Part shown: one piece after another, positions 11,501-23,500 of the stretch | How the letters are laid out: the number at the start of each line of letters is the position of its first letter | Numbering within the stretch: the stretch's first letter is position 1 | Source: Galeruca laticollis | Lineage: Eukaryota > Arthropoda > Insecta > Coleoptera > Chrysomelidae | Length of the DNA: 64,000 nt | Assembly: GCA_963921935.1 (NCBI GenBank) | Contig: OY998180.1 | Span: 196,271,044 to 196,335,043, forward strand | Reading direction: 5' to 3' | Notes under the pieces: model-generated | What the model saw: only the letters and a program-made list of their open reading frames with translations | The model's database searches: none | What the model was told of the DNA's origin: nothing | Program-made: the position numbers and the translations under genes

Positions 11501-14500
11501 TCTTAAAGCTATATTAAGAAATCTTAGGTGAATTTTAGTGTTATATATTTTACCAAAGTGCTATGCATAAATACATAAGGTACTGATGCAGTAAAGCTTA
11601 GTATTTTTAAGGTTTAAACCAATATACAATTGAATTATTAGATCTTTACCCGTGCGTCATTAATATTAGGTTTGCTCCAACCTGCATCAGAAACAGTTTC
11701 TTACAGTCAGGATTTTGCGCACTAACTCTGGTTGGAACACATTTGAGTTAGGGCGCAGAATCCTGACTGTAAGAAACTGTTTCTGACGTAGGTCGGAACA
11801 AACCTAATATGTGATAACATAACCGATATAATTATTAAGTGGCACCTCTTTCTAATAATAATGAAGAACAGAACAAAATAATTTGTATTCAAGTTGAGTT
11901 ATGTTTTAGAGGTGTGTCCAATAACTGACTTGAAATATGATTATTTTCAGTTGTAGAACGCCTGTCCAATAACTGCATTTTGCAAAGTAGATACAGATTT
12001 TGGAGTTAGTATTCACAATGTAACCAGTTATTGGACACATGTCCATAACGGGTTACAATCTGTCGTATAACTGAAACATGAGTTTTTTTGTCTAGTTTTC
12101 AGTCATGCCCAAGAAAAATGAATATAATGCGGAATCTTTGTAAGCTGCAATAAATGAAGTCAAGAATAACGACATTTCATATAAAAATATTGCGCACAAA
12201 TATGGTGTACCCAAATCAACCCTGGAATTTTAAAAAAATCCACATGTGGCTCAAATCCAATTATTTTAGAAAGAGAAGAGTCTAATTTTGCTTCCATTAA
12301 TTGAGGTGGGAGGGGTCAAACCTAATCTCACGTGGGAGAGAGAGGGGGTTTCAGCAAATATCATTAACTTTTTCGGGGCATAAAATAGTGTAATAAAAAA
12401 TCAAATTAATGTATGGTGAAACATGTTTCTAGACTATAATATGCCGAAATGTGACACAATTCTTCTATATATTAAAATCTACCCATAGATGTAAAGTTAT
12501 TTAGTATTGAAATTTCGAAAATGTGGTTGAAAAATTATGGCGCGTAGTTTAAATTTGGATTAATATTTAAAGTTTACGTGATGATTTAGAAAAGACATCG
12601 ACGTGGAACCATATAACATTAGCTTGGTAAGCGTGAAAAGTGCAACATTCACAAATTGTCACAAGACGTGCTATTGAGCCTCTGTGCGCGAGTAACAACG
12701 GTTTAGTGTCGCTAAATCAGAGCGATGTTGAAGGATATGATTATGTTAGTATACCAATTGTCATTCTTTAGACCATACACGAGTCTCTATGGACTGAATT
12801 AGAATGAATGTTCCCTATAAATTTTAGTAGTTCCCATTTAAATATGATTTAATGTTATCACTGTGATTTTAGATTACAATATAAACCATCTGAAATACTA
12901 GTCTTAATTAAAATAATAAAATGCAAATTCTGTTTTATTAAATAAATTCATAAATGTTGAAAGATCTCACTTGAGATTAGGGGAGGGTGGTCAAAAAATC
13001 GTTAAAAACGCTTCACGTAATTAATGGACACCCCAAAGAATAGAGTAGAGAACGTAATGAAGTCGATGAGCAGGATAAAACCAACAGCAAAAATTGTGAA
13101 AGTCTGCCGAAAAATAGAAAGTGAAGAATCGAAACAGACAATCAAATAAAAACTTACAGCAAAATATGCGAGGAACCAAAAATGAGCTAGATGTTAGAAA
13201 ATAATGCATAGACAAATAAGTATTTAATATGTACCAGAATGAAATGAAAAAGTATAATTGATTATAGTTTCAAGTTATTTTTTATTTGCTTTTAGTCATT
13301 ACTTTGCCAGTGTCTGAACTGAAAATGTTGTGTCCGGTAATTGAAATTTTTGCCCCATAACTAACTTTTTGTAACCTTTTCAGGTTTTTTCAAATTTTCT
13401 AAAATATATAAAACCCGTTAACTCAAAATACGATATATATACAAAATATCAGGCACAGTAATATCTGCTGAAAAATTCTCCAGTGGCAGAGACTTAAATA
13501 AAAAAAAGCTCAACTGTCCAATAATGTTAACCCTATATGGTTCATAGTTGTTCACCCCATTTAATTTTCTAATAAGTTGGTATTAAACTTACTTATTACT
13601 ATTATTTTGGTAAGTATTAGGTGAATAACAAGTTCTGGGAGTCTCTTCAAATTTCTCAGTTAAGTTTTTGTGACTTGTACAGATCCCACTAATATTCTGT
13701 TTCTCCGAATCTACTTTCACCGGCGATTTCTTAAATTTAGTAGAGTATTTATAAAAATCTGACATTTCAAATGGTTTAGTTTCTTCGTGGTAAGGTTTGC
13801 AATGTCCTGCTTGTACAATCGTACAATTTTTTGGTATGTTATTGTTGAACAATTCAATAATGGGTTCCCGAATTTTTGGTGACGGGTTCGATTCAGCTGG
13901 AATTTCTTTAGCAAGTTTTTCTTCAACTGTATACGTTGCTATTGTAGGTTGAGAGGAGCACAGGGACGGTTGGGGAGATGAGGCGGGTCCTAGAGGAGAA
14001 ACGGGTGAGTGCAATGCGACAGGTCCGTCTAGAGACGTTTCTAACCTAAAAAAATATTTTCATTAATACCAGTGATTCATAGATCTAATCTAATTATGCT
14101 CATACCATTCTTTTTCTTTATGTTTTTTGGAGATTTGACTGGCTTCCATATTTCTACTATCACTGCCAAATGATGAGCTGTCATCAGTCGGGTATACACT
14201 ATCTACTGTTATAGCACCTACACTTCCTAAAGATTGTGTTCTAACTAACTGGCCATTATCCTGCGATCTTCGAGTTAATATCTGAAAAACAGTAATTTTT
14301 ATTATTTTTTGTTTGACCACATCTGTTATCCTCTTTTTGGATAGTGTTTAGTTAATAGGCAAATCACAGTCAGAGGCATATCTATTTAAGGGCTTTTTGG
14401 GCTACAACCCAGAGCTCAAGGATACAAAAGGCTCCAAGGCTCCCAGCCTCCATTAAAAACAATAGACTGATATTATGACGAAATTTTTATGCTAAATTAT

Positions 14501-17500
14501 GACAAGAAACTTAATGATTTCCCAAATCGCTATACCATCTTAAAGATTTTTTTAACACTGAGCTGTGAAAAGAAACACCTTCCTCCAGGATGCCATATAC
14601 AAAAAAAATATAGGACAACAATGTCAAACTATCGACTAAATCAACAAAGGACTTACAATGTGATGAGCAAATAAATGCAGAAAGAAAGGTTGCTTTATAA
14701 TTTACAGTGAACTCTATACTACATAATTGGAATGAAACGGTATTGTCAGAACTCGAGACAAATTTCGCAATTGAAGGGCTTATTGTTAGAATGCGATAAG
14801 CGAACTGAATTTAACTTTGTTTCACGTCCAGCAAGCCAAAGACATGATATTTCGATTATCTTCAAAGAGCCCAAATATGCAAATCCAGTTGCAAATTCTC
14901 ATTTAAAGTTTTATTCACCTGCTCCATATATATTAATAAATTTGTATTTATCGACCTACCGTTTACGAACCCATGCTGTTCCTCTGCGATAACATTTCCT
15001 ATGTGGTTATATAATTTGCTGTAAATTATAAATTTTAATAATTTGGAGGGAGCACATAAAATTGCAATTCCTCTGTAATTTTCAATTTCATTTCTGTTTC
15101 CTGTCTTATAAGTTGGTGTGTATTTTGCCACTTTCCATTGTGTAGGAAATTCTGATTGTTTAATAATTAAGTTAAATATGTGCAGCAAAGGTTTTTCAAG
15201 TAATTCTTGACAACCCTTTAAATTATAGGGCGGTAAATGATCGGTACCAGCTGATTTCTTTGGTTTTAATCTTTTTACGGCCTTGTCATAATCATAAGAA
15301 TCTATTTTATTTAGGTTATATGTATTGAATTGACATATATTTGTAATCACATAATCTGTACTATAATGAGATTTTTCAGATGAATGAACAGAAGCAAAAA
15401 ATTCTGAAAATTTCTCCGCTGCATTTTCATCTGTCACCGTATCACCACCTAAAGTATATGAATATATTTGTGATCTATTACCTTTTTTATGCCCAATATA
15501 GGTCCAGAAATTATTTATATCTGCTGTTATATTCTCTTCAAAATTACTTAAATATTCCTTATGTTTGTTTACGCCCTATCAATGACTTTAATTGCCTTCT
15601 AACTTCAAAATATTTATCATTATACTACGTAGAAACATGCTTCATTTTCCTGTAGTTATTTTTTGCTTTTAACAAATTAATAATTTCAGCATCAAACCAC
15701 GGTGGAAATTTTCCAATATACTTATGCGTTTTATAAAGCGGTACTGCCCTACTGAATATATTATTGAGATTCATATAAAAATTATCCACAGACAAATGTA
15801 CGAATTTTATGACAGAACAGAGCCACAACAAAATGGCGACCGATCAGCCGGCGTATTCCGCTGCAATTGTTCGTATCGAAAGCAATAGTCATGAAATAGA
15901 ACCGACAGTCGATGACAGTGACTTGGATAAAGATTTTGTACCCAGTGATGATGAGGTAAAGTCCCAAAAAACCTGAGGTATTTTGAAGTTATTGAAAATG
16001 TAGCATGTCTCGTTCTTATTTTCAATATGAATCAGATGAATTATGCGGCTTGTCATAATATTTCTATATTATTTCAGGATGATCTGACTGATTCGGAAAA
16101 TGAGTCAGTATTACGAAGAACGGAAGAAATAACTGCCAAAAAACGTGAAAAAGTATATGGGACAGTGAAAAGAAGAGTAAAGCAGAATTAAAACAAAAAC
16201 ACGAAGAAATTTGGGCGAAGAGTACACAAAACCTTGGCAGCTCGTGGGCAGGGACCACCATGCATGTGCAAAAATCACTGTAGACAAAAATTACAAGATT
16301 TGAAAAGTAAGTATTTACTAAGTTCTGGGATTTAGGGTCCTTCGATATGAAAAACAGTTACCCTTTCAGCTGCTTTAAAGTTGTCATGAAAAAAAAGATC
16401 CTATTCTAGAAAACAAAAACGGCAAGAGTCTTCTAGGAAAGTGCTTTGTATATTCTTAGTATCAATGGTGAGTCCGTCAAAGTTTGTAAACGTTTTAGAA
16501 TGTCCATGGACTTCAACACTCTCGTAGAAGAGTGAATGGTACCGTTTCCAAAAAAATTAGAGGCTCTGTGATTCCCACCAAAGACAAGAGAGGAAACGCA
16601 TGAACAAGCCTAACAAACTGAGTAATGATTTATTGCAATCAGACCACTTGAACAGTATTCTCAAGTATCAAAGTCACTACAGTAGGAAAGATAATCACAA
16701 TAAAGTATACTTAGACTGTGACATGTCTATTGCTCGTTTATAGAAGGAAGAAAGAAATGAATTCTTCTGTGAGACTCATACATTACATACTTATACAAAT
16801 ATACAGTGTACAAACATATCCGACTAGTCAATTACACAATAGAAACACAAGTATGAGTAAGAAAATAAAAACACAGTAAAACAGAAAATACAAAGGTGAT
16901 TGAGGAATACAAATATATATAAAATTATTATTGTACATAGGACATATATTGGAGTAACATTATCTTTAAAAATTGAATAATTTCTCTACATTGTAAAACA
17001 TATGATCAGCTAAGAATGATTGGACCTTCTTTCTAAATAAAGCAATTAAAGTTACAAGTTATTGGGATGTATATCCACTATGTCACTGAACTTATTATAT
17101 AAAGAGCTTTACATTCCTTGGTGTTAGGTCCAGCAAGTTTTGGAATATGCATAACGAAAGATATTTTGTACTGTAAGATTCCCAGTCACATACATGTAAG
17201 AAATGTGACCAACTGAATATAAAAATAACTGTCGTTGAACAACAACAAAATTTAAAGATGAAGTCTGAGAATTAACCACATAACTGACATTACATAAAAC
17301 TAAAGCTGATGCTATGAGGAAGTTATTGCAACCGGAAACAGAACAATCGAAGTCTACCCCCAAAAAAATGTGTCATTTCGTTCGATCTTCAGCAGGCCAT
17401 GCATGTACCAAAGTTAACTACAGATTCTGTATCTATTGCAGGAAGATTTGACTATACAACTTGGGCGTTCACGATTGTACTGCTGGTCAAGGTCGCATAT

Positions 17501-20500
17501 TTATGTGGACAGAAGATATCGCAAGAAGGGAAATGATGAGGTTGCCTCCATACTTTTGAAATTTCTGAGCACAAAAACAGACATTGAAGATCTTATAATT
17601 TTCATATACCACAAGAATTGGCTGTTGATGTCGTTTTTCTTACAGTTGATGAAGAGAAGAAATTCAAAACAATCAGCCACTATTTTCTAGTTAGTGGTCA
17701 TACATATTTGCCATCAGACAGATATTTTGCCCTAATAGAAAAACGTCACTGGAGGTAGGCACCCATACTCGATTCACCAAAAGAGTGGCATGAAATCATT
17801 AGGAAATCCAACAAAAAAAACACCAAACAAGGTAACTGTAATGAAGCAATTAGATTTCCTGGATTTTCCGCCGGGTTTGGCAAATATTAAAAAGGCCTCA
17901 TGTACTAATAATGTAGATTTCTCAGGAGCTTTCAGTTTTCATTTTATGTCCGAAAAAACAAAATTATTGTATGTAAACATACATGGTGATTACACAGAGT
18001 TGAATATAACAAAAAGAGGACGTCCTGTCGCTACACAATTATCAGATTTGAAAAGTAAATACCATAGAAAATCCCTAAGAAGATATCACTAATGCCGTAT
18101 ATTCCTCCAGTTCATCATATACAATAACCTGAAATGTGATGATCGTGAAACGGAACCAGAAACCTTTTGTGGAATCAGCACCGATACAATATTGGAAGAA
18201 ATGAAAAAAAAAGAAATAAGGAAAAGATTGGAGTACTAGGACAACATAGTTGGATAAAGGCAAGCGAAGATACTACTGGTAAACTATGACCAGAAGAGAT
18301 CGGAAGAATGCACTAATCTGAGCAAGTCTGCACTACAAGTTTAACAGAGGTTCTAACAGGACATTGTTGCCTGAATGGACATGGAAATTGGTGGCTAGAG
18401 ACGACTAGAGATTCTGTGGGATAGAGGAGGAAACATCCAACCACATATTTGCATCACAGAACTCGAAACCTGGGAGCACACTGGATAAAACAGGAAGATT
18501 TACCCAAACGTCGGATATCCTAAAATGAATTAAAGGATGAGGAATAAAATAACTACTAGTTTCAGAGACAGTCCTCAGAAACTGAGTAGAGAAAGGGACA
18601 CAATCGATATTTTAGGTCTCAGTGAATCTTAACCCCATCAAGCATATATATCTATACATTTAATCTTTTTTTAGATTAGAGGATTGCCGCATATTTACAT
18701 TTTTATCAGTTTTCTTACAGACAAATCAACTTTAAATGCTTTGGACATTGAAAAAATACTCGGAACAGAATTAGGTGCTTTTCTAGTACATCCCGGTTTT
18801 TCAAGAAAATCAGATGGTAGAAAATGCTCAGAACAAAGCTTACTACTTTTAGTAGGCTTCCATTTCTCACATCGCCAAAGCTTTTATCCGGTACTCTAAG
18901 ATTTATGTTCTTTAAGATTAATTTAAAACTAGTCGATCATTATTTTAAAAGTATTATTTGTTTGTAGATTGTTTAATTTATATTTTCTCACTTTAAGATT
19001 ATTAAAAAACTTACTCTTACTTATAATAATGATATTCCAAAGGCTAGATAGTTGTCTAATAATAATATAAATCTGATAGTAGTAACATTTTATTATTCTG
19101 AAAAACGAGATGGAAACTTACGTAAGAAAAGGGAGGGGAGAGAGTTCGAGAAATCATCCTTACGTAATTAATGAAGTTGTTTATAATTATATTGCCATTT
19201 TTTTCACCTTCCCTTTTCTACCTGAAGAAGGAAATTGATTTCTTTAGGTAATATTCTTTACTACAACCAAAAGTGGCACAAAAATTGATAATTTTTCTTT
19301 TTAAACTGAAAGTACACAGGTACAGAAAGAAAGTTTGCACAAACTGGCCAATACACTGCTATAAAATTCAACACAATACAGTGGAATCGTCAACTGTAGA
19401 ATTGTTAATGATTTTAAAATTCTGTTTAATACAGGTTTAAGATAAATCTGTCGAAAGTTCATATAAAATCTTAACGAGTTTATGTTTTCGAGCCCTATGA
19501 CACACGGGTATGACAGAAACAAAAACCCCTTTTATCATCTATCTCTCTCTTTATCGAAAATTGGCTTCAGAAAATCGATATTTTAATCACAGCTGAGTCC
19601 CTTCAAGTGCCCTTAGATACTGTTGGAATTGTAATTTAGTTTCAACAAAAATTCCTCATCGTTAAAAAAATTGAAATTTTTATTTTTGTCTATTTAAAAA
19701 AATGATTGTATTTTTTTTTATTCATTTTTTTTTACATTGATAATTTAGTTAAATCGTTAATTTTATTTAATTATCGTTGAAATAATTTGATATTTTGGAG
19801 TTCGGTCCTGGCAAATTGAGCACCGGTTGTGTTTAATATCAGCTCCGATAATTCATAAAATTAGTTAAATTCAGTGCGAAATAATTTAGTTACAGTGTCT
19901 AGTATTCAAGATCTAAGCATCTTCTGTATTAGTACGGAATCTGTGAGTTTTTAATTAATTCTCTATATTATAATTGTCATAGACATACTTTTAACAACGA
20001 GTTATATCAACATTCACAATCTAGTATAATCAAAAACTCATTAGTAGTTTATATTTCTACACATTAGACAGAGCCGTAGTTAGAACACCAATGAAACACA
20101 TCTACCAAAATGGATGAATCGGTGAATGAGAGCGTCCCTTATAGAGGGGGCACTCAACCTCAAATTAAATCTTACGCAACAGTAACAAACTCACCAAAAT
20201 TTCCAAGCAAAAAACAAGCAATAGTTTTCCCTTCAGTTGAGAACATAAAATTGGAGGAATACCTCATTTCTTTAGGGAATATCATGGAACCAAAAAATAT
20301 AATCTTCTCTTCCAGAATCTCCAATAACCGCATTTGCATTTATTTGGCAAATGAAAATTTGGTTGATTCATTTATGAATAGCAATGATGGCTCAATAAAT
20401 CTTGGACAAACTACGATTAAAGCTCGGCGATTAATAACACCTGCGGAAAGATTACTACTGTCAAATGTATGTCCATCTATACCAAATATACTATTAGAAA

Positions 20501-23500
20501 ATGAATTAACACGAATTGGCATTAAAATAATGTCGCAGATTACGTTTCTTCGCATCGGTACTTCACACCCAGAATTCAAGCACATTCTAAGTTTTCGTAG
20601 ACAAACCTATATTTCACCTGTAGACCAGAACCAGATTCAAATCCCAGATTTCATTACTGTGAATCACGAAGGAACCTCTTATCGAATATGTCTCTCCCTC
20701 GACGACTATACATGTTATAACTGTAAGCAGAAAGGGCATGTTGCAACAGAATGTACGCTCCCTAATACACAGTCACAAGTACTACCAACAAACCTAACAG
20801 CAACCACATCAACAGATTTACCACCTGCTCATGTAACCGCACCAACACCACAACAATCAACGGTTGCAGAAACACATATACCAGCAGCAACTCTCTATCC
20901 CATTTCTTCTACACCAACATCAATACTGCATTCCGAAAACCTGACATCCGATTCATCTCTAGAAGGAACCAATAAAAACTCAATTATTTCTGACACCACT
21001 TCTAAAACTGAACCACAAAGTTCACATTCTATTAAAATAAACACAGCTACATCCTTATCCTATAACAAAACCAAACGATCCCTATCTGAAACTCCTTCTC
21101 CTGTTGAACAAACCATCGACATGAATTTCACGGAGCCCAGAATAACAAAACTCCAAAAAAAAGCAAAAATTAACGTTCAAACACTAACTACAGTAAATAT
21201 CGGAAAACAAATGGAATCAACAAAGACATTTTTTGAAACGACAGACAAACATGTGCTTACCTACCAACAATTTTGTGATTTTTTCGAAAATGTACATGGT
21301 TCACCGGACCCACTAAGCGTAGCCAAGTTATATACAGAAGATATTAATGGCCTCATTGATCAATTACACACTATGTATCCCTACTTCACAGATAAAAAAA
21401 TGAAAAGTAAATGTACCAGGATTTCTAAAAAAATTATATCTCAATTAAGTCAAGAATCTAGTAATCAAGAGGATAGCGATTCGTCTGTATCATCAATACC
21501 TTTGTGCTCGACCTCAAGAATTTCAAATACCTATTAAATTCACAACTATATTACAATGGAATCTAAACGGGTTATACGCCCATTTAGAAATGTTAAAAAT
21601 TTTACTAGCCGAACAGTCCCCCTCAATAATATGTCTTCAGGAGACACGTTTCTCTAATAAGATCTACCACATGAATAATTATTCTTGCTTTTATAAAAAT
21701 AGAGCAAACCAGTCTATTGCAAGCGGAGGCGTGGCTATTTACGTGAAAAATTCTATAGATGCAGTACCCATACAATTAAAAACGAACCTCGAGGCTGTCG
21801 CTGTCTGCATCGATGGACCAACGAAATTATCTTTATGTAATATTTATTGCCCTCCAAACTCTTCACCCAGTTTGCAAGAGATTGAAGATTTATTAACTCA
21901 ACTCCCACTTCCAAGACTTATAGTTGGCGACTTCAACGCCCATAATAATATTTGGGGATCAAAAAGCAACTCCCAATTTGGAAATACACTGGAACAAATA
22001 ATTAACCAAAAAAATATAAATCTTATGAATGATGGTCGACCAACCAGATTTAATACGGCCACTGGCGCAGAATCGGCGATAGATCTCTCCCTTTGTGATC
22101 CTACTTTATCATTGATATTCAACTGGGACGTCCTGCAAGATCTTTACGATAGCGATCATTACCCTATCATTATTTATGGCAGCTCAGCAAATGAAGTCCC
22201 ACCTCCGGAAAAATGGAACTTTAACTTAGCCAATTGGGACTACTTCAATAATCTAATACTGAACAAACTCGGCAACAATTGTATCACTGATATTCTGAGC
22301 TCAGATGTAGATGAGATGGTAGAAAAGCTTTCCGACATTATCATAACTGCTGCAGAACTTGCTATCGGAAGAGCTAGAATTATCAAAAAACATCCAGCTG
22401 TTCCTTGGTGGAATAATCAATGTGCAGAAGCAACAAAGAACTACAAAAAGGCATTTAACAAATACAAGAAAATTAAGTCTCAGGAAAATTTAATTCAATT
22501 TAAACGATTGAGAGCCCAAGCTCGATTAACGATAAAAAAGAGCAAACGGGATTCTTGGAAACACTTTATATCCAGTATTAACAATTCTACCCCATCCAAA
22601 ATAGTGTGGAACAATATTAAAAAGATTTCTGGAGTGAACTACCAGTCCCACATAAATGTCCTAAAATATCAAAATAACACCGTCACTACTCCTGAACAAA
22701 TCTGTGAAACCCTCGCAAGATCATTTGAAAAACATTCTAGGGATAGCAACTACACAAACAAGTTTTTAAACTTCAAACGTATACAGGAACAAACCTTCGT
22801 AGAGCTAGAAGAAAATTCTCATGAACCAGTCAACGAACCAATAACAATGCAGGAATTAAATCACGCAATACACTCATCAAAAGAAACAGCAGCTGGACCT
22901 GATAATATTCCAATAACATTCCTCAAAAGACTCCCAAGTCTAGCCAAGGAACTGCTACTACATATTTACAATAGGATATGGACTAACAATACCTTTCCTC
23001 AGATTTGGCTTAAATCTATTGTTATTCCAATGCATAAACATGGTAAACCCAAAACACTCACTAGCTCTTACAGACCAATCGCGCTCATATGTGCAATGGG
23101 TAAGATTTTAGACAAAATCATCAATGACAGATTAATGTGGACTTTGGAAAGTCGAAATCTTCTTATTCCTGAACAAAGCGGCTTCAGAAAAAGAAGATCA
23201 GCAATTGATAACTTAGTGGATCTAGAATCAGAAATACATGAAGCCTTTGCTAATAAACAATATGTGTTAGCAATTTTCCTTGATATATCGAAAGCCTATG
23301 ATACCGTTTGGCGTCACAAGATTATAAAAACATTAGAAAGCTGGTCCATAAGAGGAAATATGTTAAAATTTGTTTGCAACTTTCTGAAAAATCGCGTTTT
23401 TACGGTCAGAGCTAATGGCTCATATTCGCCTTTAAAAACCCAAACTAATGGGATACCACAGGGATGCTCCTTAAGTGTAACTCTATTTTTAATTGCTATA

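Larger units (their letters stand above)
11320..13533 (+). mobile_element. Second pogo-like transposon with TA target duplication and subterminal repeats
   Basis: The left end GGGTAAACCTACCAGTTGTT and the right end (complement of GGGTTAACATTATTGGACAG) are flanked by TA at 11318-11319 and 13534-13535. The interior starts a pogo transposase at ATG 12105: MPKKNEYNAESL, stop, then EVKNNDISYKNIAHKYGVP, the psq-type helix-turn-helix. The frame is lost at about 12305, where another repeat is inserted. The motif CCAGTTATTGGACAC (either strand) recurs near both ends, as transposase sites often do. Confidence 0.75.

Noticed and set aside
18684..18899. 71-residue plus frame (LDIEKILGTELGAFLVHPGF)
   Set aside because: No recognisable family, no start context or splice border; cannot be supported.
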